Shown piece by piece: positions 11,951-23,159 of a DNA stretch of 64,000 nucleotides. The notes under the pieces are model-generated. The model was not told where the DNA came from. It was given only the letters and a program-made list of their open reading frames with translations, and made no database searches. The stretch is taken from the NCBI RefSeq assembly GCF_034190915.1, contig NW_026947514.1:7724201-7788200 (forward strand). Reading direction: 5' to 3'. Source of the stretch: Cavia porcellus. Lineage: Eukaryota > Chordata > Mammalia > Rodentia > Caviidae. Made by a program: the position numbers and the translations under genes. Within the stretch, counting starts at the first letter, position 1, and each line of letters starts with the position of its first letter.

Positions 11951-12774
11951 ATTCACAGACCTATGAGTTGCTAAAGGAGAAACAGTCTAAGCGTTTTGAT
12001 CTAATGTGTGTTATACTCTTAAGCATGAACTGGGCTTTCATCAAATTCTTCATTAAATAAAAGTTGCAGTTCACTGTGTTAGACGGAGACCCTGCCATCA
12101 GCCCCCACAGCTCAGCCTGAGAACTGATGTCATGCTGCCGTTCCACCAGAAGAGCCGAAATCCTCCGACCTTCCTGGAAATCAGGAGGAACACTGGTCAG
12201 ATTTCCCAATCAAGCCCGAGGGAGTCACCATGCTAATGATGGTGCCTGTGCTTCAGTCCTTACAAAGCAAACGCAATCAGCTGCTTTTCTGTTTTTCTGT
12301 GTACCCTAGCCTGGCGTGTTGTTGTAAGGAAGGTCTTTTTGAAATGATCAAACTGCTTTTGTTCTTTGTTTCTCTTTTCTCCATCCCTTTTCTATCTGTA
12401 AAACCAATCTCCTCGGGCAGGGGATGTAGCTCATGGTGGATGCTTCTCTAACATAGGGAAAGTCCTGGATCTGATTCCCGAGGCTACAAAAAAGAAAAAC
12501 TCTGCTTAGCCTATGGGAACACTTATTCTGGTTGTTTTGTTTTGTTTTGTTTAGACGAATAGCTGTGTTGCTGGCCTTAAACTATGTAGTCCAGCTGGCC
12601 TTGAATTCAGTGATCCTACCTCTGCCTCCCAACAAGTGGGATTACAGCTGTGTGGCACCACACCCGGTTTTTAACCCCTTTTAGATGGTCAGTGGTTAGG
12701 TTTTGAAGAATGTGCTTCCTGACTTTTGTATGAAAGAAACAACCACAATAGGATGTGTATTAGAACTATCCCCA

Positions 12775-12925
12775 CCCAGGCATGGTGATACACACATGTA
12801 AACCCAGAGCTCAGGAGGCTGAGGCAGGAGGATAACCTTGGGTCTGAGGCCCACCTGGATTACATACTGAGTTACATAGCCTGAATTACAAAGTGAGACC
12901 TTGTCTCAAACAAAACAAAAATACA
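12775..12925 (+). repeat. B1 SINE
   Basis: CCCAGGCATGGTGATACACA through GAGACCTTGTCTCAAACAAA. Confidence 0.75.
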
Positions 12926-13539
12926 AAAAACAACTGGCCCCAAAACCATGCTGTTTTCTCCAGTCTCTGCCTCTCAATATGTTGCATGGTCATTTTCCAG
13001 GCTTAAGCCAAAACAGGAAGTGAGTGTCCTTGATCCACTGTGCACACACACACACACACACACACTTAGGGCTGGGGGCTGAACCCAACAGCTCGGCTCT
13101 GAGCCACATTTTTCGTATCTTTTATTTTGAGACAAGGTGTCCCAGACCGGGCTCAAAATTTCAGTCCTCCTGCATCAGCCTTCCCGCAGTGCTGAGATTA
13201 CAGGAGTAAACCTGTTCCTCTCTTCTTATAAGGGCAACGTCAGGTAACTCTCTGCGTCCTTGTCCTTGGAGGACCCTTCTCCAAATACTGAGCCATATAG
13301 AGGTTAGTGAGGCAGAAGACTGCGTGTGGCCAGCAGGCTGGGCAATGAGCTGGACTCAAGCGCAAAACAGTGGCTTCCAAGCTCTGCACTTGAAGCTAAT
13401 CAGAAAATGCTGTCTTCATTCCTCTGGTGTGGCATCAAGCAGGTTTTTGATAGGACAGAGAGAAACAGTGCCATTACAATCTTTGCTTCTGTAGCCAATC
13501 ATAAGTCTTAGCTGGTGTTTAGAACTACCTTCCTCTGTT

Positions 13540-13690
13540 ACTCACTCTGTGTTCCCTTGGCCCTCAGCGAGCACCTCAGCAGGTCTTGGTTCTTTCCCTG
13601 ATGGAATGACCCACACCTTCATTCCTGAAGGCTCTGGGCCATTTGTCATTCTGCCTGGATTAAATTGTTGTAGGTTCCCATTGATTTTAG
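13540..13690 (-). mobile_element. ERV-L pol C-terminal remnant
   Basis: Minus-strand translation contains a stretch around PSGMKVWVIPSGKEPRPAEV that resembles the end of the ERV-L polyprotein. It is disrupted and lies downstream, in element orientation, of the RNase H remnant at 15.6-16.4 kb, so both probably belong to one old insertion. Not coding for an intact protein. Confidence 0.6.
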
Positions 13691-13704
13691 TAGCAAGGCA
13701 CAGT

Positions 13705-13855
13705 AGCCGTACGTGTGGCACATGCCTATAATCCCAACACTGAGGAGGCTGAGGCAGGAGGATCACTGCCAGTTCAAGGCCAAAACCTGTGCTACAAACT
13801 ACATAGTGAGTTCAAGGCCAGCCTGCACTACATACTGAGACCCTGTTTTAAAGAA
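13705..13855 (+). repeat. B1 SINE
   Basis: Typical CTGAGGAGGCTGAGGCAGGA core and ACTGAGACCCTGTTTTAAAG tail; it has landed in the ERV-L remnant. Confidence 0.8.
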
Positions 13856-13862
13856 AAAAGGA

Positions 13863-13945
13863 GGGGCTGGGGATTTAGCTCAGCGGCATAAGCACCTGCC
13901 TTGCAAGCAGGCAGTCGTGAGTTCGATCCCTGGTACCGATAAAAA
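13863..13945 (+). repeat. ID-type SINE
   Basis: GGGGATTTAGCTCAGCGGCA (box A) and GTGAGTTCGATCCCTGGTAC (box B) are intact, followed by an A-rich tail; a young-looking copy. Confidence 0.9.
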
Positions 13946-14307
13946 GGAAAAAGAAAAAAAAAAAAAGAAAAAGAAAAAAGGAGTGGGGGGCAACCAACTT
14001 GGGACCCTCCTGTCTCTCAGGGGCTGTTTTTGTTCCCATTGTTTTCTCCAGTAAATTTTCATACTTTTAACCTCCATTGTTCTTTAGAACTCAGTCTCTG
14101 ACACGGGGAACAAGAACTTGATGTATTTGACATCTAGCATTTCCTCTTAGCACTCAGAGGCTGGGAAGGTGCCTGATAAAGACCCGTATTGCCCATGTTC
14201 CTTTTTGGAATGAGTAACCTGATTGCGTTAAATCCATCAATCACTTTCCTAGTTATGTACTACAAACATGTTTACCAACAAAAATTTAAAAAAAAAAAAA
14301 AAAGGGT

Positions 14308-14386
14308 TTTGGTACTGGGGCTCGAACTCAGGCCCTTGCTCTTGGTAGACAGGCATTTGTGCTGCTGAGCTATATCCCCAGCCCCA
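14308..14386 (-). repeat. ID-type SINE, minus
   Basis: Poly-A side at left, then GGTACTGGGGCTCGAACTCA through ATATCCCCAGCCCC. Confidence 0.85.
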
Positions 14387-15589
14387 AAAAGCTTTAAAAG
14401 ATTAAAACAAATAAGAAAACCAGGGCACTGTAATGCTAGGAGCGCCCTACGTAGTCCCCTGCACCCATGCTCTTCCTGTCCTCCGTTCTGGAGTGATGGT
14501 CCGATTTCCCCTTGATATCTCAGTCAATTACTGCTGACAACACTGCGACTTCCTTTTTTAGCCTGTTTCTTCAGAGGCATTGGGAAACCAAAATGACCAG
14601 GGGGAAGTCGTAGCTTCCACTGCAATGACATCCTTTTGCTTCCGGTACAAGCCTTCCCCTCTCTGAACTAAGACTTCTCACCCAGAAGAAAATAAGGTCA
14701 GAAGAACAGGAAGTGAGAATCTGCTAGTGAACCCCTAGGGGTAAAGTTGAGTGGTACCGTTCCTGCTTCCACCCCTTGATTCCTGGACCCGCGCATCCTG
14801 GCTAGAGGAGACACAGTACCATAGAGTGGAGGCTGAGTTGAAGAACATTGGCCCAGCCCTACAAGCTCTTGCCACCTAGCTAGTGCTGGAACTGTCTACA
14901 AAAGACCAGTCTCCTTCCTATTCAACCAGCCGCTTCTGCATGGTAAGGGACTTGGTCATACCAGTGATTTCTGTGAGCATGAGGCCATCACTTCACCTCT
15001 TTGACCGTAATATGTGTTCCTTGCTCAGAGGCTGGAGTGGATTAACTAATGTTCATCTTGTAACATGCAGCTGAACTGAGCTGTGGATCTTGCCCACAGC
15101 ATAAAAGGAGAACAAGAGGGGAAGATGGTGCATTGTTGATTGTCCTGGAGAAGTTTGTCACACTGGCTTTCCTGACATGAACTCGGCTGTTCTCATCATC
15201 ATAGGAGCTTGGGTCCTCACTGTCGCTGAGGATGGCTGTGGTTCTTTTCAGGGGAGCTCTGGTCCTGATTGCATCACTTCCTGGCTCCAGGGCAGACTCT
15301 CAGCCTGCTGGCATAGACCTTCTAGGTTCTACTACTGACCTTTGGGCCTTTCTGGTGCAGATCCTTGATACAGATTTGTATGAGACATTGTCATGGAACT
15401 CTAGGCCTCCAGCTAGACTCATGGCGAGCATTGCCATGGTCTCTAGGTCTTTAGCTGGTCTTGTGCAGAACATTCCTGTGGGCTCTAGGCCACAGCTGGA
15501 TTCTGTAGGGTGTGGACAGATCTCTGCACCCTCTTGCATTTGACTCTTTGAGTGAATATTATAAAATGATCCTATCAATTATGTGTCCC

Positions 15590-16410
15590 ATGTTATACCT
15601 TTTCCCATGCACACCTTGACTACAGCAGAGGCAATGCTGTGTGGCATTGCTTGACAGTGGATAAGGCATTCTGGACTGTAATGCTGCAGCTCCCCTCACA
15701 GGTGATGCCTGCATAATGTGCAGAACCATCCGAAAACTAGGCCCTAACCTTCCCTTCTTCTGACAGCTGATCATGTGGTACACCCCACAGATGCATGCTG
15801 GGAAGCAGAAGACAATATGGTAGGAGCAGAAGCCCTGGGCACCTGGGCAACTTCTTCATGTAATTATACCCTCTGGACCTGCCCTGGCCCAATCACATGT
15901 GTACCATTTCCATTTAGTGTTAGACTGTTGCTGTGGGCATCCAGCCTTATGACTCAGTGGATCAGATAATACCCATGGTGAGGGTGACCTGGTGTCCCGT
16001 TGTCAAGCATTCAGTTTCTTCTAAGGCCCAGTAACAAATCAAGAGCTGTGTTTCAAAGAGAGAGCAGTCATCTGCAGATGATAGGAGAACCTTGCTCCAA
16101 AATCCTAAAGGCCTCTGCTGCGATTCACCTCTGCTGGAGACTCTAAACAGCATCTCTGCCTGCCCCTGATGCTTCAAATACCACTGGATCTGCTGGGTCA
16201 TAAGGTCCCAGTGGGAGAGCAGCCCACACAACAGCCTGGACCTGTTGCAGAGCCTTGTCCTGGGCCCCACTTAAAAAAAAGACACGAGTGAGGAATGTGT
16301 TGCCTCCAAACTCCAAATAGGCCCACTATGCATTGTGCCTGTTTTTTTGGTTGTAGGGAGAGCCACGTCCTTAGAGGAGACATCTCTGCATGCCCCACTC
16401 CCAGTACCAA
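15590..16410 (-). mobile_element. ERV-L pol remnant (RT tail / RNase H region)
   Basis: Minus-strand frames carry phrases typical of class III (ERV-L) endogenous retrovirus polymerase, such as IVGLFGVWRQHIPHS, LGFWSKVLLSSADDCSLFE and LLICYWALEETECLTTGHQ. The frame shifts and stops repeatedly and there is no complete gag, pol or env, so it is an ancient non-functional copy. An LTR-like segment abuts it on the 5' side (16.41-16.85 kb), which implies that most of the internal region has been deleted. Confidence 0.75.
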
Positions 16411-16411
16411 A

Positions 16412-16850
16412 ATCAGTATCAGCCAGTGTTCACTAGAGAAACAGACAACACAAGACACATGGATATATAAGAATTCAGAAGATTGGCTTGCGGTGGTCGC
16501 CCACGAAGTTCGATGAGGGATAGCGCAGAGGGTGTCTGCACGCTGGAGACAGAAGGACCGAGTCAAGGGTCTGGAGCTCACTGCTGTGTCCTGTGTGTGT
16601 CAGTGTCGGGAGGCTGATGGGTCTGCCACGGAAGCCAAAGAGTCTGCGCTGGAAGCCAGGAGATGACATTCATGGTGAAGTCGAAGACTGGGGCTCCACT
16701 GAAGAAACAGAAGCAAATTCATCTTCTAATTTTCCCTGTACACCGTCTGGGCACTGGGCCGCCCTAGGGTGGGTCTTCTGCACCCTAGGATGTGGAAGTG
16801 CTGAGCAGGTTTAGCTGAGCTCCTCCCACTCACGTTGACACAGTCCACCA
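16412..16850 (-). mobile_element. ERVL-type (MLT2-like) LTR, minus
   Basis: CAGTGTTCACTAGAGAAACA at the left end is the characteristic end of MLT2-class ERVL LTRs read in reverse. The rest is diverged. It directly adjoins the ERV-L pol remnant in the expected orientation. Confidence 0.6.
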
Positions 16851-16892
16851 CCACTGATCTTCTCATGTTGTTAACACTTGGAAGATTAACCC

Positions 16893-17375
16893 CTTGATTG
16901 TATTTATTGGTTGCTGTGTAACAATTTCTCATAAATGTACACCTCATTACAGTAAACAACAGTTTCGATGGGATGCTGTGTGAGGAATCCAAGCAGTGGT
17001 CTTCAGGGGCTCACATAGGCTGTATCGCTGGTGTCAGAAGTGAAAGGTCAGCTGTAGAAGGCTCCATCTCACACTGGTACTTGTTGGTAAGGCTCATGTC
17101 CTCACTGCGTTGGAACAAGGGCTTCTGTCTCATGCTGGCAGGATTCTGGAGACCGCAGTCACTTCTTTGCCACTCCTAAGGGGCAGCTTGCTTTGTGAAA
17201 GCAGGCAAGCCGAGAGAGCAAGAGAGTCTGCTAACAAGAGCTCATTCACAGCCCTTTGAACCCCACAACTGGCTGTGTGCTGTTGGATAGGGCAAGTCAC
17301 ACTCAACAGGAAGGTCTTCCATAAAAGGCAGGAATACCAGCAGGCAGCAGGCAGCAGGGCCACCTCAGAGTTAAA
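16893..17375 (-). mobile_element. MLT1-like MaLR LTR, minus
   Basis: TTGGTTGCTGTGTAACAATT at the left and GGAATACCAGCAGGC at the right resemble a reversed MLT1 LTR. It is diverged along its length. Confidence 0.6.
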
Positions 17376-17452
17376 CTAACTTTGTGTAAAACCTGGCAGG
17401 TGATCTAGTGACTAAGGCCTCATTTCAGCAAAGTTTTAAAAAGTGCTTGTTA

Positions 17453-17616
17453 TGGCTCGGACCTAGTTGTCCCCCAAAGGCCTCATGTGCTCATAGGTGA
17501 TTTTTGGTTTTGCTTTTTTGCAGGTGGCTGGATCTAGATTATGTAGTACTGGGGTTAAGGATGTGTGATAACTAAATTGATTTAGCATAGTTCTCCATGC
17601 AGATAATAAGAAGCCT
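17453..17616 (+). mobile_element. MaLR LTR, left part
   Basis: TATGGCTCGGACCTAGTTGT is the familiar start of rodent MaLR LTRs. The LTR is interrupted at about 17,616 by an ID element with a CA tail and resumes at about 17,715. Confidence 0.65.
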
Positions 17617-17705
17617 GAGCCGGGGATATAACTCAGTGGCATATGCCACTTCCTGGCATGAGTGTGATCCCCAGTACCACACACACACACACACACACAC
17701 ACACA
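17617..17705 (+). repeat. ID-type SINE with (CA)n tail, nested in an LTR
   Basis: CCGGGGATATAACTCAGTGG (box A) and GTGTGATCCCCAGTACC, then about 12 CA units. It splits the surrounding MaLR LTR. Confidence 0.8.
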
Positions 17706-17714
17706 TAACATAAT

Positions 17715-17980
17715 AAAAGGCCTACCCTGCGTGTGAGTGGCCCCAACCAATAGGTTCATAGCCTGGATGGAAAGTAAAGGGAAAGATGCAGGGCGAGCTG
17801 CTGCTTGGTCCACCTCCTGCTGCTCTGCCACAGACTGCTTCCCCTCTGCATGCTGCCCTACCTTGAAGCCTATCAACTGTAGATTGAAACCTCTACAAAC
17901 TGTGAGCTCAATAAACCTTTCTTCCTTTAACTTATGGGTATCAGATATTTTGTCGAGCAACAGAAAAGTAACAAAGACAG
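17715..17980 (+). mobile_element. MaLR LTR, right part
   Basis: Contains GTGAGCTCAATAAACCTTTC, with the LTR polyadenylation signal AATAAA, and ends near TTTTGTCGAGCAACAGAAAA, a standard MaLR 3' end. Confidence 0.75.
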
Positions 17981-18582
17981 TGCTAGAGATACAAGTTTGT
18001 GTGAAGAGCCCAAGTTCACCTCCAAGCACTGAACGCACACGCACACATACACACACACAACTGTACTATTTTACAATAGAGTACTGTCAGCAGAATGCTG
18101 GAGTCATGTCCTACAATGACAAAGAATGAGACTGTGAATAGAGAGGGTGCAAGTGAATTTATTTAAAAGATAGGAGGTCAAGAAAATAAAAGGCAGAAGG
18201 CAGAAAAGTAAAAGAAAGGCGGGGAAATAAAGCTCCTAGCAGCTGGGAGAGGGTTCTGAGAAGGACTCCCCAGGCCTCCTTGTTTGTGGATGCCAACGGG
18301 ACTTAGAAAGGGGCAGGGCCGTTGTGTAAGCAGTGTGCTATCTGCCCTAGGAAGACTGCATACTTTCTAGGGTCTAATCTGTCCGGTGCCCTTGCAGGGC
18401 CCAAGGGCCCTTAAGCCAGTGGCCTGCTGATTGTACTCTGGGGAGGTCCCACAGCCCAAGGATACCTGCCAGATGGTTTTGTAAGATCCCTGGAGGGTTG
18501 TGATTCAGCAGACTTCATTTTGAGCTTCTCAACTCTATGTTGGGCCTGCTTCCCTTACTGCCTAATGGAATTCTGATACCTA

Positions 18583-18754
18583 GCCGGGTGTGGTGGTTCA
18601 TGCCTGTAATCCCAGCACTCGGGAGGCTGAGGCAGGAGGATTGTTGCGAGTTTGAGACCAGCCTTGGCTACAAAGTTAGCTCAAGGCCAGCCTGAACTGC
18701 GTACCAAGACCCTGTCTCAAAAAGACAAAAAAAAAAAAAAAAAAAAAAAAAAAA
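18583..18754 (+). repeat. B1 SINE, full length
   Basis: AGCCGGGTGTGGTGGTTCAT through ACCCTGTCTCAAAAAGAC and a long A tail; little diverged. Confidence 0.92.
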
Positions 18755-18839
18755 GAATTCTGATACCTGTGTCACTAACTTCTGTTACAGATCAGCCCAA
18801 TTTTTTAAAAAAGTTGAAATACAACGTATATGTAAAGTA

Positions 18840-18980
18840 TACAAATGGTGGCACACACCTAGCACTTGGAAGGCTGAGGCAGGAGAGTTGCCTATAAGTT
18901 TGAGGCCAGCCACGGCTTCAGAGTGAGCTCAAGACTAGCCTGAACTACACATTTTGCGACCCTGTCTCAAAAAAAGATAA
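18840..18980 (+). repeat. B1 SINE
   Basis: TGGTGGCACACACCTAGCAC through GCGACCCTGTCTCAAAAAAA. Confidence 0.75.
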
Positions 18981-19436
18981 AAAATAACAAATACTAAGGA
19001 CTTTGTCTCTGTCACCATCTCTGTAATACTCTTTCCCCATTTAATTGTTAGGCATATGCCCATGTAATTGACACGTAAATCAGAATATCATGTCTAAGTC
19101 ATAAATGTCCACAGACTTTTCTTTTAGCTGATAAGCTTGTATCACCGCCAAGTAACTACCAGTTTAACCTCCAATGCTATAGATCTATCTCTTCCGACTT
19201 CCTAAAGTAGAATCATAATATTATTTACTCTTGTGTTGTACCCCTTAAGCTCAACTTTTTTGTCTTACTTAACAGTATGTCTGTGAAATTCTTCCTATGG
19301 AGGTCATCATTTCTCATTCTCTGTAATTTTATTTTGTGTTGCTGGGATTGAACACAGGGCTCATGCATGCTAAGCAAGCCATCTCTCACTGAGCTGCATT
19401 CGCTGGGTCCCAGTTCATTCCTTTTGTTTTGTTTTG

Positions 19437-19514
19437 TTTGGTACTGGGGATCGAACTCATGACCACACACTTGCAAGGCAGGTGCTTATGCTGCTGAGCT
19501 AAATCCCCAGCCCC
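19437..19514 (-). repeat. ID-type SINE, minus
   Basis: GGTACTGGGGATCGAACTCA through CTAAATCCCCAGCCCC, nearly intact. Confidence 0.88.
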
Positions 19515-19799
19515 CATATCTTAATTCTTATTCTTTCTTTTCTCTTCTTTTTCTTCTTCCATTTTTTGATGGTTTTCCCCTTCCTGCCTCCTCTCTTCAA
19601 CCTCTTTTCTCTGAACATCCCTGTAGTATCTTCTGTGGACCTAGTCCTGTTGGCTGTGTAGTAGCCCTCCATTATCCAAGGGGGTATTCCAAGACCCTCA
19701 GTCAGTGCCAGACGCCTCAGATGGTACAGAGCCTAACATTGTATAGCAGGTAGGGTGAAGTGCCAACTTGACTGGGTTTTATTTATTTATTTTATGTGT

Positions 19800-19892
19800 T
19801 TATTTATTTTTGATATGGGGGTTGGACGCATGACCCCATGCTTGCCAGGCAGGCACTTATGCTGCTGTGCCACTAAGCTAAATCCCCAGAAT
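19800..19892 (-). repeat. ID-type SINE, minus
   Basis: GGGGGTTGGACGCATGACCC through CTAAGCTAAATCCCCAG, with a small duplication near box A. Confidence 0.75.
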
Positions 19893-20139
19893 CTGCCCAG
19901 GAGACTGGTAGAGAGCACTACTGAAAACTACAGGGCATGTGTGGGCACATCGTAGAGACGTAGCTTTAGGAGTCTAATTCTGGTCCCTGTGTCTTCCTGT
20001 CTGATGCTCTGCACCTGCTCCATTCCCCGGTCATCATGAACTGAGCATCTCTGTTCTGCATGATGTTTGTGCCTTAGGGCCTGCTGACCATGGACTGTAT
20101 CCCCTGGAATCCTGAGCCAGGTTAAACTCCTCCTCCTTT

Positions 20140-20420
20140 ACAATGTGGCAGTCAGCTTTCTGTTTCTGCAACAAATACCTGGATAGTTAATGTATGAATG
20201 AAAAAGATTTATTCTGCCCCGCAGTTTTACAGATTTCAGTCTGCAGTCAGTTGGCCCCACAGCTTTGGGTCTGTGGTACTCATCATGGCGGGAGTGTGTG
20301 GTAGAGCAAACCCCTCACAGACCTCATATCCAAAAAGAGAAAGAAAGAGAGGAAGGGACTGGTTCCCACTGTCACCTTCCAGGCCATGACCCCAATGGTC
20401 CTGCTGCTTAAATGTCTCAC
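20140..20420 (-). mobile_element. MaLR-like fragment
   Basis: AAAAAGATTTATTCTGCCCC, CATCATGGCGGGAGTGTGTG and GGTTCCCACTGTCACCTTCC belong to the same dispersed family as the segments at 22.02-22.26 and 32.88-33.15 kb. The MaLR assignment is from resemblance only. Confidence 0.5.
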
Positions 20421-20719
20421 TACATTTGACAAAACCCTGTCTTAAAAAGCCAAATAAGAGATTTACTTAAACACAAGTACTACGATACCAATTTGATAAC
20501 AAAGTGTCTAATGTTTGGGTAGGGTATAGAGTGTGGATATTCTGGACAAAAGCACAGTTCACAGCTCAGGCTGGACAGAGCGGGACAGCATGAGATTTCA
20601 TACAGCTGCTCGGCATGGCACACAACACGTAGACATTGTTTGTTTTTGGAGTTTTCCATTTAATATCTTCAAAGCACTGTTGATCGTGATAATTGAAACC
20701 ACAACTGAGGGGCTACTGT

Positions 20720-21170
20720 ACACTCACGAGTAGAATTGCTGGGTCATCAGTGCACCCATTTTTAGCTTTCGTAAGTTCTCCCAAATGGTTTTCCCAGGTG
20801 ATAATACTAAGCCAGGCTCCCACCAGCGATGTGTAGGTTCCAGTCCGCATCCTACCAAAACTTGGTATTATCAGTCCATTTATTTTTAGCTACTTGGCAT
20901 GGTTGTAGACAAGTAGCTAAAAATAAACGGTTGTGATTTGCCTGTCTCTGATGATTAATGATTCTGAATACTTTTTAACGTGCTAGTAAGTCATTCAGAC
21001 ACTCCATTTGATGAAATTGTTATTCGGGTGTCCTGTCTTTTTAAATGAGGTTGTCAGTCTTACAGACTTGTAGAGATATTTTATAAATTCTGCCTATAAG
21101 TCCTCTGGCACATATATGTATTATTTAAATATTATCTTCTATTGTAAGACTTCTCAGTCTTTTTTTCTCT
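20720..21170 (-). mobile_element. L1 3' fragment, minus
   Basis: GAGTAGAATTGCTGGGTCAT and TGTGATTTGCCTGTCTCTGA are the antisense of the end of L1 ORF2 and its downstream sequence. Strongly diverged. Contains the hairpin at 20,876-20,930. Confidence 0.65.
20876..20930. repeat. 21-bp inverted repeat (hairpin)
   Basis: The arms 20,876-20,896 and 20,910-20,930 are reverse complements (core TTATTTTTAGCTACTTG) with one mismatch, separated by a 13-base loop. Confidence 0.9.
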
Positions 21171-22019
21171 CTCTTTTTGCAGTTCTAGGGATCAAACTCA
21201 CAGCCTTGCATATGTTAGCCAAGCACCGAGCTACACCCAGCCCCTCTTCTCAGTCTTTAAATGTCATCTTTAGCTCACCAGGCACCACAATGGACACCTG
21301 TAGTCTCAGGTGACCTGAAGGCTGAGGTGGGAAGATCACTTGAGCCCGCAAGTTTGAGACCAACGTTTGAGACCATGGCAAGACCTCATATTTAAAAAAA
21401 TAAAACTAAGTAAAGTACAGTGTAAGACAGAGATCAGGATGAGTTGTGGGGTGGTAGATATTGAACTCAGGAACTTGCACACATGTGAATCTCCAACTGA
21501 CCTGCATCATATATTGAAAAGACCTATTATAAATCAGTTTCAAATACTTAGTTTCCTGTGGTTTCTGCCTTTTTAGGCTTATTCTGCAGTTCAAGCTGGC
21601 CGCGAACTTGCAGCAATCCTTGTACCTCAGCCTCCTGAATGCTGGGATATCAGGTGTGTGCCACCATGCCCAGCTTTCTCCCCATTTTCTAAACTTGATT
21701 CACCAGACTTCTTCATGATTGCATCAGCTACTCAAGAGTTTCAGTAAACTCTTAACCAAAATGTTCTCGGTTGTTTCCTGTTACTTGCAGCTCAGAACCT
21801 GACACACAGAGACATTTGGCCATATTTGCATGGGACACAGACTTCTTGCACTTACCTGTCCATGAGTATGTATGTTGAAGAGCAGCAAGGCACAGTCGTC
21901 TGTGCTCTTTTCTATCCTGACTTGATTAGAGAGCTCACCTAGTCTCTAGTGTATAAACACCAACTCTAAATGGGTGATTCCCCTATGTCTTAAGTCACTT
22001 TCTTCTCTGTGAGACAAAA

Positions 22020-22262
22020 TACTAAACACCCACAACTTAAAGGTTTGTTTTGACTCACAGGTCCAGTGGGCTCAGTCCATGGTTAGCTGGTTTGGGGCAG
22101 AAAAGTTATAGTGGAAGGGCCCAGCGGCAAAAGAAAGCTGCTCCCGTCATGGTGGCCAGCAGAGAGAGAGAGAAGGGAGGATCCAGGGACAAGAATACCC
22201 TTTTAAGTCATGCCCACAGTGATCTGCCCCCTCTAACCAGGCCCTGCCTCCAAATATAAAAA
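22020..22262 (-). mobile_element. MaLR-like fragment
   Basis: GGTTTGTTTTGACTCACAGG, GCTGCTCCCGTCATGGTGGC and AACCAGGCCCTGCCTCC place it with the similar segments at 20.1 and 32.9 kb. Confidence 0.5.
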
Positions 22263-22307
22263 TTGGGGATAGGAGACATTTGACTTTTAATTAATTAATG
22301 TTTTCTT

Positions 22308-22432
22308 TTACTCTTTGAGACAGAGTCTCATTATATAGTCCAGGCTGACCTTGAACTCATGGCAATCCTCCTACCTCAGCCTCTTGACTCCCTGGGATTA
22401 CAGGTGTGCACCACCATGCCTGGCTATTTTAT
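22308..22432 (-). repeat. B1 SINE, minus
   Basis: CTTTGAGACAGAGTCTCATT through GTGCACCACCATGCCTGGCT. Confidence 0.85.
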
Positions 22433-22444
22433 TTATTTAAATTT

Positions 22445-22578
22445 TTTTTAGTTTCTTTGAGATAGGGTATCATTGTGTAGGTCAGGCCAGTCTGGAACTC
22501 ACTATGTAAACCAGGCTGGCCTTGAATTCCCAGTGACCCTCCTGCTACAGCCTCCCAAGTGCTGGGATTCCAGGCTCT
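22445..22578 (-). repeat. B1 SINE, minus
   Basis: TTTGAGATAGGGTATCATTG through CAAGTGCTGGGATTCCAGGC; adjacent to the previous copy in the same orientation. Confidence 0.8.
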
Positions 22579-23159
22579 GTTATTCAGTGTATTTGCCAGG
22601 ATCATGAACTCATCTCTGTTACACAGTCAACAAATCTGGTCCTTGGTTTTCATCTCAGTGAAGGGCATTTCTTCATCTAGCAGCTTGGGTCACAAACTTC
22701 ACAGCAACTTGTTCCTCTCCTTTTCTGGACCACAACAGCTAACCTATTAGCAAGTTCTTAACTCTTTCCCCATCAAATCCAATGTGAATCTTACCACTTC
22801 TCATCACCTCTCCCCGGCTTCTTTAGGGACAGATGGCATCAATGTCCAGGGGCTACTATTGTAGCTTCCACTCTGCCCTGTGATTGGAACTGTAGCTGGA
22901 ACGGCTTTCTAAACCAAATCACGCATTTTTACTGCTAGAGACGTGTTCTTCCCTATGAATAAAGCATCAGATCCAGTTCCTCTCCCATGGTCCATAAGGT
23001 CATATGTGACCCACCCTCTACTTTTTATCCTTGTTCTGTCTCTCTCTTTGTTGCTTTCCTTTATGATACTGGGGAGATTGAGCTTAGTACCTTTACATTC
23101 AATTGCATTTTTAGTCAATTTTTTAAATTTTGAGATGGGCCTTTCTAAGTCATTAAATC

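Noticed and set aside
13863..13945. tRNA-like sequence with box A and box B (and about 20 others).
   Set aside because: These are ID-type SINEs with A-rich tails. They lack a plausible cloverleaf with anticodon stem and recur at many sites in both orientations.
15232..15543. A 103-codon plus-strand frame starting with a signal-peptide-like hydrophobic stretch.
   Set aside because: It lies in a degenerate tandem repeat with a period divisible by three, which keeps frames open by chance, and has no recognisable homology.
15590..16410. Possibility that the ERV-L region encodes a working retroviral protein.
   Set aside because: Multiple stops and frameshifts, missing 5' internal region, and interruption by SINEs show it is a dead relic.
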